Assembly (NCBI GenBank): GCA_002409145.1
Contig: DHUL01000076.1
Location: 65,989 to 109,637, forward strand
From: Bacteroidales bacterium UBA5235
GTDB taxonomy: Bacteria > Bacteroidota > Bacteroidia > Bacteroidales > VadinHA17
DNA length: 43,649 nucleotides
Direction of reading: 5' to 3'
This document shows, piece by piece, positions 16,740 to 25,347 of the stretch. The position numbers and the translations under genes are program-made. Below the pieces are notes generated by a model. That model saw only the letters and a list, made by a program, of their open reading frames with translations, was not told the origin of the DNA and did not search any database. How positions within the stretch are numbered: the first letter of the stretch is position 1; every line of letters begins with the position of its first letter.

Positions 16740-19507
16740 AGATGCGCGGCAGGAGACAAATTCCGGATGCTCCTTCTTCCTTTCCGTACATTACGAACAA
16801 TGGCTTGATTTTGGGAACAAGGATGCTTTTTCTTATTGCGTTTCTTCTCTTCCCTTCCATTTCAATTAAGGCACAGGTATTGCGGGGCAGGATAACAGAC
16901 AGCAGCGGAACCCCAATGCCTTCCGCCTCTGTCTATATCGCTGAACTACGTCAGGGTACCACCTCCAACAACGATGGCTGGTACGAGATATCCCTCCCTC
17001 CTGGCAACTACACGGTAAACTACCAGTTTCTCGGATACATTCCGGTGACAAGAAACCTCAGCATTACAGGTGAAGGGATTACAGCCGATATTACACTTGC
17101 CGAACAGCTCTTCGAAATACCTCCGGTGAGGGTTTCAGCATCAGGAAAAGATCCTGCATATTTCATTATGCGCAAGGCAATCGGCATGGCACCTTATCAC
17201 CTCAACCAGGTTAAAATGTGGAAAGCCGAGGTCTATATAAGGGGTGGCGGCAGTGTTGACAGAATTCCGGAAATGCTCAAACGGAGGATGAAAATCGAAT
17301 CAGACGGCGATGATCTGAAGGAGGGCAAGTACTACTTCACAGAGTCAGTCAACATCATAACATTCACTGCTCCGGATAAATATTTACATCGCGTCATCTC
17401 CGCCAACTCAAGCGAAGAGCTGACCAGGGGGCAGGCCTCGCCAATGGACTTCATAGAAGCCAGTTTCTATCAGCCGGTTCTGGTGGAGATGGCAATATCA
17501 CCCCTGGCGCCAAATGCGTTTTCTCACTATAATTTCACGTTCCAGGGATCATCATCGCAGGGCAACTGCGTAATTGACAAAATAAGCGTCACCCCGCGCC
17601 GCAAGAGCCAGCAGCTCTTTACCGGGGTGATATACATCGTGGAGGACCTGTGGGCCATTCACTCCCTCGACCTTACCAATGACAATATGGCCGGGCGCAT
17701 CAGGGTAAGGCAGGTTTACACCCCGGTGGAAGACGGCATCTGGATGCCTGTCAGCCATGAATTTAACGCTGACATTTCAATCATGGGAGTAAAAGCCAGG
17801 GCTGCATACACCAGCGCAGTCAGATACCTTGATGTAGAGCCTGACCGGATGCTCCGGCGACCACCCGCATATGAAACTGCCGGTGCGGCCGGGGCTGAGG
17901 AAGTACCTGATGAACAGCCGAAGACTTCTGCTGAGCGCGAGATTGAGACTCTTCTGGCAAAGGATGACCTGACAGCACGTGACATGTCACGGCTGGCGCG
18001 GCTAAATGAGAAAAACGCCCGCACCACGAGGGGAAAGCCCCCCCTGGAGATAGAGGACAAGACCACGATGATAGTTGAGGAGGGAGCCACCGGCAGGGAT
18101 TCGGCATACTGGGCCGGGGTGAGGCCCATCCCGCTCACCAGGGAGGAGAGCGCCAGCCTTGCAACAGCCCCGGCCGCAAAAGGAAAACTGGCAGTAAGAG
18201 ACAGCTCCACACTGAGCATAACACTCGGTGCAAGATCAAGCACGTTACCGGATTCAACTCCCTCCCCCGACTCCGCCAGGATGAAAAAGAGTCCCGCATC
18301 CCGGTTCATCAGGGACCTCACCGGAGGCAAGAGATGGCATATCTCAAAGAATACTTTCCTGGAGTTTGACGGACTGGCAGACCTGAAGAGCTTTTCCTAC
18401 AACACCGTTGATGGTTTTGTGGCAGGAACAGGAATGAACCTGTCAGCCAGGTCAGGCAAGAAAGGCCGCTTCACTATCAGCCCTTCAGCAAGGTATGCCT
18501 TCAGCCGCGAAAAATTCATGTGGAATGTCACTGCCAACCTGCTCTATGACCCGATGCACGCGGGAAATATTTACATCAGGGCAGGCAGCCAGTCAGATGA
18601 ATTCTCCCCGTCAGGAGTTAACCAACTGGTAAATACAGTATCCTCCCTTTTCTTCAGGGAAAACATCATGAGACTCTACGGAAGCAGGTACATCATTGGC
18701 GGACACCGTATTGACCTTGCCAACGGACTGACACTTGACATACACGGGAAGTACGAAAAGCGTGATCCATTGCAAAACAATTCCTCCTTCTCCTTCTTCA
18801 GGAGGGAGAGGCCCTGGTCTCAGAACATACCTGACAATCCATATGCTGTTTCAGCCGAAGGTTATGACCATGAACCACCGGTCAGCCACAGGCATCTCTC
18901 CCTTGAGTCATCACTGAAATGGACCCCACGGCAGAAGTACCGTATCTCTGACGGAGCAAAGGTCAGTGCCGGGTCTGACTATCCGACCTTTACCCTCACA
19001 TGGAGACACGGTTACGGCTATAATGACACTCTTTCAGGCAGCTATGACCTCCTGGCTGCGGAGATCAACCGCACAGACAGATTCGGGGCAATGAATGAGT
19101 TCCGCTGGCGGATCCGGGCCGGGGGTTTCTTCAACAGTGAAAACGTCAGGCTGCAGGACATGCATTTCTTCAATACCCAGTCATCACCCCTCCTGCTCAA
19201 CTTTTACGAGGATGTATTTTATCTGAAGCCATGTTACTCCATATCGGCAAGGAAGGCATTTGCCGAGGCACATATAAGGTACACTTCCCCCACCCTGCTG
19301 CTCAAACGCCTTCCCGGACTGAGCCGCACACTCATCAGGGAGAATGCCGGCCTGTCACTGTTGTGGACCCCGGAGGCCGGATATTACTATGAAGCAGGTT
19401 ACTCCCTCAGCGAGGTGTTCCTTGTCGGCACGGCAGGCGTGTACGCCGGATTCACGGGCACCTCCTTCGAATCAGCCGGAATAAGGGTGATTTTGAGGAT
19501 AGATTAG
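16736..19507 (+). CDS. DUF5686 outer-membrane protein with carboxypeptidase-like regulatory domain
   Basis: This 923-residue protein is exported. After the signal sequence (hydrophobic core LFLIAFLLFPSISIKA, about residues 31-46) comes a carboxypeptidase-regulatory-like beta-sandwich (LRGRITDSSGTPMPSASVYI...GTTSNNDGWYEISLPPG, about 48-130). The DUF5686 region then runs to the C-terminus, beginning with DPAYFIMRKAIGMAPYHLNQVKMW and including VYIVEDLWAIHSLDL-like strands. A low-complexity, charged insert of about 120 residues (about 380-520) interrupts it. The C-terminal half looks like a beta-barrel. DUF5686 proteins are Bacteroidota-specific and functionally uncharacterised. The first ATG overlaps the rsmI stop; an internal ATG at 16823 would give a signal peptide with no positive n-region, so the longer start is preferred but not certain. 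Confidence 0.85.
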   Translation: MKMRGRRQIPDAPSSFPYITNNGLILGTRMLFLIAFLLFPSISIKAQVLRGRITDSSGTPMPSASVYIAELRQGTTSNNDGWYEISLPPGNYTVNYQFLGYIPVTRNLSITGEGITADITLAEQLFEIPPVRVSASGKDPAYFIMRKAIGMAPYHLNQVKMWKAEVYIRGGGSVDRIPEMLKRRMKIESDGDDLKEGKYYFTESVNIITFTAPDKYLHRVISANSSEELTRGQASPMDFIEASFYQPVLVEMAISPLAPNAFSHYNFTFQGSSSQGNCVIDKISVTPRRKSQQLFTGVIYIVEDLWAIHSLDLTNDNMAGRIRVRQVYTPVEDGIWMPVSHEFNADISIMGVKARAAYTSAVRYLDVEPDRMLRRPPAYETAGAAGAEEVPDEQPKTSAEREIETLLAKDDLTARDMSRLARLNEKNARTTRGKPPLEIEDKTTMIVEEGATGRDSAYWAGVRPIPLTREESASLATAPAAKGKLAVRDSSTLSITLGARSSTLPDSTPSPDSARMKKSPASRFIRDLTGGKRWHISKNTFLEFDGLADLKSFSYNTVDGFVAGTGMNLSARSGKKGRFTISPSARYAFSREKFMWNVTANLLYDPMHAGNIYIRAGSQSDEFSPSGVNQLVNTVSSLFFRENIMRLYGSRYIIGGHRIDLANGLTLDIHGKYEKRDPLQNNSSFSFFRRERPWSQNIPDNPYAVSAEGYDHEPPVSHRHLSLESSLKWTPRQKYRISDGAKVSAGSDYPTFTLTWRHGYGYNDTLSGSYDLLAAEINRTDRFGAMNEFRWRIRAGGFFNSENVRLQDMHFFNTQSSPLLLNFYEDVFYLKPCYSISARKAFAEAHIRYTSPTLLLKRLPGLSRTLIRENAGLSLLWTPEAGYYYEAGYSLSEVFLVGTAGVYAGFTGTSFESAGIRVILRID

Positions 19508-19513
19508 GAAATT

Positions 19514-19548
19514 CGCAAATCGCAAATCGCAAATCGCAAATCGTAACT
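19514..19548. repeat. CGCAAAT heptamer array A (4 perfect + 1 degenerate unit)
   Basis: Four perfect tandem copies of CGCAAAT occupy 19514-19541, followed in register by CGTAACT (19542-19548, two mismatches). The array fills the 40-base gap between the converging DUF5686 and dnaB stop codons and touches the dnaB stop. The same heptamer flanks the S23-type gene at 34.3-34.8 kb. Read from the dnaB end, the units run as ATTTGCG, the same direction relative to the neighbouring stop codon as in arrays B and C. Confidence 0.95.
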
Positions 19549-21071
19549 CAAAAGGGTCTCCTGCCGTTGTCATCAGGTGAGAAGTCACTGTAATCCGATG
19601 AGATATCATTATTCATCTTTGACCCCATAGTGAAGACGCCTCCGGAGGGAATATCCGGGAAAGCAACATCAGGTCCGAAATCATCCGGCTCAACGAATGC
19701 GGCACGGTCTTCCTTGAAGTAAAGAAGAACCTCATCGGTGGGGCCGTTACGGTTCTTTGCCAGTATGATATCGGCATGTCCCTTGGTCGATTGTCCGTCT
19801 TCAAACTGGAGTACACCCATCTTTTCAGGACGGTGGATGAATACCACCATATCGGCATCCTGTTCGATGGCGCCTGATTCACGAAGGTCTGAAAGCATCG
19901 GCTTCTTGTTGCCGCCGCGTGTCTCCACCGACCGGTTAAGCTGCGAGAGTGCCAGAACAGGAACTGCAAGCTCCTTGGCGATGCTCTTCAGGGACCTGGA
20001 GATAGAGCTTACCTCCTGCTCACGGCTTCCCGCATCGGGCGGTCCGGTCATAAGCTGCAGGTAGTCAACCACTACCACATCAAGTTTCCCCTGGGCTTTC
20101 AGCCTTCGGCATTTTGCCCTGAGCTCGAAAACGGAAATAGCCGGGGTGTCATCAATGAATATGGGCGCCTCGGTAAGCGATTTGATGCGTGACTCAAGCA
20201 ACGACCACTCTTCAGGGGAGAGCTTTCCGTTCTTGATCTTCTCTCCCGGTATCTCGGTCTCAGAGACAATAAGCCTGTTGACAAGTTGTATAGCTGACAT
20301 CTCAAGGGAGAAAATGGCAACCTTCCTTCCGTGATCTATGGCCATGTTGCGTGCCATGGTAAGAGCAAAGGCTGTCTTTCCCATTGAGGGCCTCGCGGCA
20401 ATTATAACCAGTTCCGACCTCTGCCATCCGGAGGTGAGCCTGTCAAGCCTGGTGAACCCCGAGGGTACTCCGACAAGTGCATCTTCCTTCTTGCCCAGCT
20501 CCTCAATCTCCGCAAGAGTCTGCTTTATTACCTCATGTATGGGTGCAACTTCATGCTTGATGTTTCCCTCGGCAATGCGGAAGAGCTCATCCTCGCTCCT
20601 GTCAAGCAGCTCTGTGACGTCAAGAGTGTCCTCATAGACCAGGTTCTGTATCATCGTGGCCGCGCGTATCAGCTCACGCTGTATATACTTTTGCAGAACG
20701 ATCCTTGCATGGTATTCAATGTTGGCGGCAGATACTATCCTTGATGTCAGCTCGGTGAGATAGACCGCACCTCCGGCCTCTTCAAGCTCACCGGTCCTCT
20801 TCAGTTCCTGCGTCACTGTAAGCAGGTCAATTGGCTGGTCACGCTTGTTAAGCTCAATAATGGCTGCAAAAATTTTCTGGTGGCCAGCCGAATAAAACAC
20901 CTCCGGACGGAGCATGTCAACCACCAGCCTGGCAGCCTCTATCTCAAGCATTGCAGCCCCCAGGACCGCCTCTTCCATTTCAGCCGCCTGTGGCGGGATC
21001 CTTCCCCCCTCAGGAATTATGACCACCGATTGCTTTTTGTCCTGCCTGCCTCTTGACGTACCCTGTGCCAT
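19548..21071 (-). CDS. dnaB: replicative DNA helicase DnaB
   Basis: This 507-residue hexameric 5'-3' helicase unwinds the replication fork. The N-terminal helical domain starts around PPQAAEMEEAVLGAAML (27-43). The RecA-like domain has Walker A ARPSMGKTA at 226-234, the DnaB motif H2 region VVVDYLQLM, and the LSQLNRSVETR and SDLRESGAIEQDADMV signatures. The C-terminal tail is acidic and low in complexity. No intein interrupts the P-loop. It diverges from ispE across 214 bases that contain a 14-bp perfect palindrome, and converges on the DUF5686 gene with heptamer array A between them. Confidence 0.97.
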   Translation of the reverse strand: MAQGTSRGRQDKKQSVVIIPEGGRIPPQAAEMEEAVLGAAMLEIEAARLVVDMLRPEVFYSAGHQKIFAAIIELNKRDQPIDLLTVTQELKRTGELEEAGGAVYLTELTSRIVSAANIEYHARIVLQKYIQRELIRAATMIQNLVYEDTLDVTELLDRSEDELFRIAEGNIKHEVAPIHEVIKQTLAEIEELGKKEDALVGVPSGFTRLDRLTSGWQRSELVIIAARPSMGKTAFALTMARNMAIDHGRKVAIFSLEMSAIQLVNRLIVSETEIPGEKIKNGKLSPEEWSLLESRIKSLTEAPIFIDDTPAISVFELRAKCRRLKAQGKLDVVVVDYLQLMTGPPDAGSREQEVSSISRSLKSIAKELAVPVLALSQLNRSVETRGGNKKPMLSDLRESGAIEQDADMVVFIHRPEKMGVLQFEDGQSTKGHADIILAKNRNGPTDEVLLYFKEDRAAFVEPDDFGPDVAFPDIPSGGVFTMGSKMNNDISSDYSDFSPDDNGRRPF

Positions 21072-21151
21072 TAATATATAATATTGATTTTATGCTAGTT
21101 CAACGAATGTGGTATAGACTTCTGCTGGTATCAAATTTAACAATAACAACC

Positions 21152-21165
21152 GTCTCCGCGGAGAC
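21152..21165. promoter_or_regulatory. 14-bp perfect palindrome between dnaB and ispE
   Basis: GTCTCCG followed by CGGAGAC is a perfect palindrome with no spacer, GC-rich in an otherwise AT-rich divergent intergenic region. It is 81 bases from the dnaB start and 121 from the ispE start. A symmetric operator for a dimeric regulator is the simplest reading; a small cruciform is the alternative. Confidence 0.4.
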
Positions 21166-21256
21166 AGGCCGGCTATTTCTTTCCACCGGCAGTTGTTTAT
21201 AAGATGTTGAAAAAGGATATAATCGATAAAGATGAGGTAAATTAAAAAGGTTCGTA

Positions 21257-21264
21257 TATTTTTG
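21257..21264 (+). promoter_or_regulatory. candidate -7 element for ispE
   Basis: TATTTTTG matches TAnnTTTG and predicts a transcript start near 21271, some 15 nt before the ATG at 21286. This would make the in-frame TTG at 21262 untranslatable and supports the ATG. No clear -33 TTG is present. Confidence 0.4.
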
Positions 21265-21285
21265 ATCTCTCAAGAGACTCAGGCT

Positions 21286-22107
21286 ATGGTTGTATTTCCA
21301 AAAGCTAAGATAAACATAGGACTAAGGATCGTGGAAAAGAGGCCCGACGGCTATCATAACATCGAGACCTTCTTCTACCCTGTTGATCTTGCTGATGCTC
21401 TTGAATTTGTGGTCAGGAAAGACAACCGCAAAAGTGACTCGCTGAAGGTCACCGGGTTGATGAAGGAGGCTGATCCCGACAATAACCTGGTGATGAAGGC
21501 AGTAAAGATCATGCGACAATCGTTTGATTTTCCCGGCATCCGCATTCACCTTCACAAGAGTATCCCTGTCGGTGCGGGCCTTGGCGGCGGTTCATCAGAT
21601 GCCGCCGGCATGCTGAAGGCGTTAAACAGGTACTTCGGCTTTGGTCTTAACTCTGAGGAACTCCGGTCATTCGCCGGTCTGATTGGCAGCGACGCACCCT
21701 TTTTCATTGACAGCACACCCTCATTTGCCGAGGGTGTTGGTAATATCCTGTCAGAGTTCCCTCTTGACCTCACTCATTACCGGATCGTGATATTGTATCC
21801 CGACACGAATATCAGCACGGCCGAAGCCTATGCCGGGTGCGTGCCATGCCCTACGGGGCTCTCACTCAGACAGCTTCTGAACCTGCCCGTAAGCGAGTGG
21901 AGGGGAAGGGTGGTGAATGACTTCGAACTTAATATCTTCAGACTGTATCCGCAGGTGGGCAGACTGAAAGTGGCTCTTTACGAGGCCGGGGCATTATTTG
22001 CTTCTATGTCGGGAAGCGGGTCTGCCGTATATGGTATTTTTGAAGGCGAACCTGCTCTGCCCCGTGAGCTGTCGAGTTACAGGCTCACCACGGCCATGCT
22101 TGAATAA
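21286..22107 (+). CDS. ispE: 4-diphosphocytidyl-2-C-methyl-D-erythritol kinase
   Basis: This 273-residue GHMP-family kinase phosphorylates CDP-ME in the MEP pathway of isoprenoid synthesis. The N-terminus MVVFPKAKINIGLRI contains the substrate-binding lysine (Lys8). The GHMP ATP-binding loop PVGAGLGGGSSDAAG is at about 94-108. The acidic catalytic site is in GSDAPFF, and the C-terminal SMSGSGSAVYGIF loop is present. I chose the ATG at 21286 because the family begins exactly at this M(I/V)xFPxAKIN sequence; the frame extends eight codons upstream to a TTG. It converges on the biotin-carrier gene across a degenerate 31-bp tandem repeat. Confidence 0.95.
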   Translation: MVVFPKAKINIGLRIVEKRPDGYHNIETFFYPVDLADALEFVVRKDNRKSDSLKVTGLMKEADPDNNLVMKAVKIMRQSFDFPGIRIHLHKSIPVGAGLGGGSSDAAGMLKALNRYFGFGLNSEELRSFAGLIGSDAPFFIDSTPSFAEGVGNILSEFPLDLTHYRIVILYPDTNISTAEAYAGCVPCPTGLSLRQLLNLPVSEWRGRVVNDFELNIFRLYPQVGRLKVALYEAGALFASMSGSGSAVYGIFEGEPALPRELSSYRLTTAMLE

Positions 22108-22120
22108 GCGGCCTGCAATT

Positions 22121-22242
22121 TCCACCGGTCCCGCATTAGCCCAGGATATATTCCGCCAGTACTGCTTAAGTTCTGACTATACTCCGCCGGTCCTGCTTTA
22201 GTTCAGATTATCTTCCCGGGCCTCTCTTAAAATCAGGCTATC
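22121..22242. repeat. degenerate 31-bp tandem repeat, about four units
   Basis: Units start at 22121, 22152, 22183 and 22214, exactly 31 bp apart; the last is slightly shorter. Shared blocks on the plus strand are TCCgCCgGTcCTGCtTtAG and TtCagaaTAT. The array fills the convergent ispE/biotin-carrier gap, and the biotin-carrier stop codon (22233-22235) lies inside unit 4. The units therefore resemble successive diverged copies of the 3' end of that gene and its immediate flank. Confidence 0.7.
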
Positions 22243-22547
22243 TCCACAAGTACCGCGCCCTTTGTCACCCTGTCGCCGGGACTGACGTTCACTGCAGCAA
22301 CTTTCCCCTCAATGTGGCTCTTCAGCCTGTTCTTCATCTTCATCGCATCGAGGATGACAATATCGTCTCCCTCCTTCACGGAATCACCGGTTTTTACCAG
22401 CACCTCCACCACCGTTCCCGGGATGAAACTCTGTATCCTTCCAGGCACGGGCGGCTCGTATGGCTTGCGTGACGTAAACCGCCTGCTCAGCCTTGTGCTG
22501 TAAGTGGTGTGGTCTATTATGAGTCTGTCTGTTACTTTCTTTTCCAT
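22233..22547 (-). CDS. biotin carboxyl carrier protein (biotin/lipoyl-attachment domain)
   Basis: This 104-residue protein consists of a short N-terminal tail and one biotinyl domain (about 35-104). The biotinylation site is the lysine in DAMKMKN, a variant of the usual EAMKM. Flanking features fit the fold: IQSFIPGTVVEVLVKTGDSVKEGDDIVIL before and IEGKVAAVNVSPGDRVTKGAVLVEI after. It carries CO2 on biotin for the carboxyltransferase encoded 23 bases upstream (22571-24115). The long Ala/Pro linker seen in many decarboxylase carriers is absent. No biotin carboxylase gene is visible here. The stop lies within a 31-bp repeat. Confidence 0.92.
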   Translation of the reverse strand: MEKKVTDRLIIDHTTYSTRLSRRFTSRKPYEPPVPGRIQSFIPGTVVEVLVKTGDSVKEGDDIVILDAMKMKNRLKSHIEGKVAAVNVSPGDRVTKGAVLVEIA

Positions 22548-22570
22548 AGCACTCTCTTATCAGGCATTAA

Positions 22571-24115
22571 TCAGAAGGGTGGGATCCCATGCTTCTTCCA
22601 GGGCAGCTGAACATCCTTGTTCTCAGAAACCTCAAGGCTGTGCAGCAGCAGCCGGCGGGTCTCTGACGGTTCTATGACTGCATCAACATACCCCCGGGAG
22701 GCAGCCACATAAGGGTTGGCGAACTTATCGCGATACTCGTCAACCTTCTGGCGGCGCATCTCTTCCGGATTGGCAGCTGATGTGATCTCCTTCCGGAAGA
22801 TTATATTGGCAGCTCCCTCCGGGCCCATCACAGCTATTTCGGCCGTAGGCCATGCAAAGACGAAGTCAGCACGCAGGTGGCGCGAACTCATTGCAATGTA
22901 ACCGCCGCCGTAAGCCTTGCGCAATATCACCGTAAGCTTGGGGACAGTGGCTTCACTGTAGGCATAAAGCACCTTGGCCCCGTGACGGATGACGCCGGCA
23001 TGCTCCTGGTCAACACCTGGCAGATATCCGGGGAGGTCAACAAATGTCACCAGCGGGATGCTGAAGGCATCACAGTACCTGATGAATCTCGCAGCCTTGT
23101 CAGACGAATCTACGTCAAGCACCCCTGCCATCTCCAGCGGCTGGTTGGCGACAAAACCCACTGTCCGGCCTCCCAGACGTCCGAATCCGATGACCATGTT
23201 CCTTGCATACATCTCCTGTATCTCAAAGAAATCGGAACCGTCAGCAACCGCCCTGATAACCTCCCTGACATCATAGGGAATCGTCGGGTCACCAGGAACT
23301 ATCTTTTCAATGTCATACCCTGCATCAGGCGGCATGGCTTCTGCAACAGCAGCCTTCATCTCATTGTTCCTGGGGATAAAGGAGATCAGACGCTTGATCT
23401 GGCTGAAACACTCCTCTTCCGAGGAGGAAAAGAAATGGGCGTTACCTGACGTTTCGCAGTGCACCCGAGCGCCCCCCAGCGCTTCCATCGTGATCTCCTC
23501 TCCCAGAACGGTCTTGATCACCTCGGGACCGGTGATGAACATCTTCGAAATATTGTCAACAACAAAAACGAAGTCGGTCAGAGCCGGCGAATATACCGCA
23601 CCTCCGGCACATGGTCCCAGTATTACCGAGATCTGAGGAATCACACCGCTTGAGATGGTGTTCCTGAAAAAAATCTCACCATAACCGGCGAGTGAATTGA
23701 CCCCCTCCTGGATACGCGCCCCTCCTGAATCATTAATCCCAATGAGAGGTATTCTCATTTTAAGGGCATGATCCATGATCTTGGTGATTTTTCGTGAATG
23801 CATAAGCCCGAGAGAACCACCGGCAACTGTGAAATCCTGCGCAAAAACAGCAACCGGATTGCCGTGAACGGTACCCGTACCTATGACCACACCGTCACTG
23901 GGCAGATTCTTTTTATCCATTCCGAAATCACGGGCATCATGCTCCACGAACATATCATACTCATTGAATGTGCCGGCATCAAGGATGGCCATGATTCGCT
24001 CACGGGCAGTATTCTTGCCCATGGCCTTTTGTTTAACGATGGCTTCCTCGCCGCCGCCAAGAAGCATCTTTTCGCGCTTCTCCTTGAGCTCGCGTATCTT
24101 CTTTTCCAGTGCCAT
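22571..24115 (-). CDS. acyl-CoA (propionyl/methylmalonyl-CoA) carboxyltransferase
   Basis: This 514-residue subunit has the two crotonase-like halves of biotin-dependent carboxyltransferases. The N-terminal half includes GKNTARERIMAILDAGTF, GGSLGLMHSRKITKIMDHAL and LIGINDSGGARIQEGVNSL. The C-terminal half includes the acyl-CoA site around FVANQPLEMAGVLDVDSSDKAARFIRYCD and KAYGGGYIAMSS. It matches MmdA/PccB-type enzymes acting on propionyl-CoA or methylmalonyl-CoA. With its carrier it could be a propionyl-CoA carboxylase or a decarboxylase; no membrane beta subunit or biotin carboxylase is adjacent. The ATG at 24115 is used rather than an upstream in-frame TTG at 24121. Confidence 0.93.
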   Translation of the reverse strand: MALEKKIRELKEKREKMLLGGGEEAIVKQKAMGKNTARERIMAILDAGTFNEYDMFVEHDARDFGMDKKNLPSDGVVIGTGTVHGNPVAVFAQDFTVAGGSLGLMHSRKITKIMDHALKMRIPLIGINDSGGARIQEGVNSLAGYGEIFFRNTISSGVIPQISVILGPCAGGAVYSPALTDFVFVVDNISKMFITGPEVIKTVLGEEITMEALGGARVHCETSGNAHFFSSSEEECFSQIKRLISFIPRNNEMKAAVAEAMPPDAGYDIEKIVPGDPTIPYDVREVIRAVADGSDFFEIQEMYARNMVIGFGRLGGRTVGFVANQPLEMAGVLDVDSSDKAARFIRYCDAFSIPLVTFVDLPGYLPGVDQEHAGVIRHGAKVLYAYSEATVPKLTVILRKAYGGGYIAMSSRHLRADFVFAWPTAEIAVMGPEGAANIIFRKEITSAANPEEMRRQKVDEYRDKFANPYVAASRGYVDAVIEPSETRRLLLHSLEVSENKDVQLPWKKHGIPPF

Positions 24116-24146
24116 AATCAATATTGTTTATTACAGTAATTACTTG

Positions 24147-24174
24147 CAAAAGTAAGGTCGGCAATTTAAGCAAA
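24147..24174 (-). promoter_or_regulatory. candidate promoter for the carboxyltransferase operon
   Basis: On the minus strand TACTTTTG (24147-24154) matches TAnnTTTG, and TTTG (24171-24174) lies 16 nt upstream, one base shorter than the usual range. The transcript would start near 24140, about 25 nt before the ATG. Confidence 0.5.
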
Positions 24175-24207
24175 AAAACAAATATGCACACTATTGTCAA
24201 GAATGTG

Positions 24208-25347
24208 CTATTTCGGAGCAGTGTAGTAGACCCCTGCCGCAATGAAGGTGTATATAATATTTGGTATCCACATTGCAAGGGCAGGATTCAGGTCGCCCTT
24301 GAGTGAAAACTGAGAGGAGAACTGCATAAAAAGTATATAGCTGAATGTCAGCATCAGTCCCAGTCCTATCTGCATCCCGATCCCTCCCTTGATCTTGCGC
24401 GATGATAGTGAAACTCCGATTATAGTCAGTATGAAGAATGCAAATGGCGAGGCATAACGACGGTGTTTTTCATTCAGGTAAAGCTTGATCTCGTCAGAAC
24501 CCTGTGCCTTAAGCACATGGATATAGTCGATTAGCTCATTGTGTGTCATTGTATAGACAAACTCGGGTGACCTTGTGAAATCATCAGGACCCACGTTCAG
24601 GGCAGTATCTATCCGTCTGCCGGAGCTGATCCGTTCGCCCAGGCTGTCAGTCTCCCTGATATAGTACCACCAGGCGCCCCATTTGTTTGTGGTGCTGTCC
24701 CATCTGATCATGTTGGCAGTCAGCTTAGACTCGAGCATCCCCTGGTCATTGAATTTTTCCATGCTGAAGTTGCGTCCGCTCTGCGAGATCCTGTTATACT
24801 GCTCCATATAAATGTAGACATTGGGGTATACCTGCCGGTGGACTGATGATACGTTCACCCTTCTGAAGTCGGAGCTCCGGTAGTATTTCTCCTCGAAGTC
24901 GAGCCTGGCAACATTGGCATGCGGCAGCACGCTGTTCTGCAAAAGGAAGGCGAAGAAAGCAATGAAGCCAGCCGAAATGAGGTATGGTAACATGAGCCTT
25001 CTGAAGCTCATGCCACTGTTTATCATTGCAATGATCTCGGTGTTAACGGCCATCCTCGAGGTAAAGAAGATCACCGAGATAAAGACAAACATCGGGGCAA
25101 AGAGGGTGGCAAAGTAAGGAATGAAATTGAGATAGTAGTCGAAGATGATCGCCTTCATCGGGGCCTGCTTCTGAATGAAGTCGTCTATTTTTTCTGCGAA
25201 GTCAAATATCACTGCTATGCTCAGGATGAGCACAAGCGAAAAGAGGAATGTCCCCAGGAACTGCCTGATGATGTACCAGTCAAGTATGCCGGGAGAAAGT
25301 TTCTTCAGGCCCTCTCTGATATTTTTCGAACTGTCTCTTCCTTCCAT
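24208..25347 (-). CDS. LptF/LptG (YjgP/YjgQ) family permease
   Basis: This 379-residue inner-membrane protein of the LPS-export ABC transporter family extracts lipopolysaccharide toward the periplasmic bridge. Three transmembrane helices lie in the N-terminal third (FLFSLVLILSIAVIFDFA; FIPYFATLFAPMFVFISVIFF; LMLPYLISAGFIAFFAF). A periplasmic beta-jellyroll occupies about 130-270 (HRQVYPNVYIYMEQYN). Three more helices are at the C-terminus (FAFFILTIIGVSL; IGLGLMLTFSYILFMQF; WIPNIIYTFIAAGVYY). F and G paralogues cannot be distinguished confidently. The start ATG at 25347 lies 43 bases inside the 3' end of tgt, indicating translational coupling. Confidence 0.92.
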   Translation of the reverse strand: MEGRDSSKNIREGLKKLSPGILDWYIIRQFLGTFLFSLVLILSIAVIFDFAEKIDDFIQKQAPMKAIIFDYYLNFIPYFATLFAPMFVFISVIFFTSRMAVNTEIIAMINSGMSFRRLMLPYLISAGFIAFFAFLLQNSVLPHANVARLDFEEKYYRSSDFRRVNVSSVHRQVYPNVYIYMEQYNRISQSGRNFSMEKFNDQGMLESKLTANMIRWDSTTNKWGAWWYYIRETDSLGERISSGRRIDTALNVGPDDFTRSPEFVYTMTHNELIDYIHVLKAQGSDEIKLYLNEKHRRYASPFAFFILTIIGVSLSSRKIKGGIGMQIGLGLMLTFSYILFMQFSSQFSLKGDLNPALAMWIPNIIYTFIAAGVYYTAPK

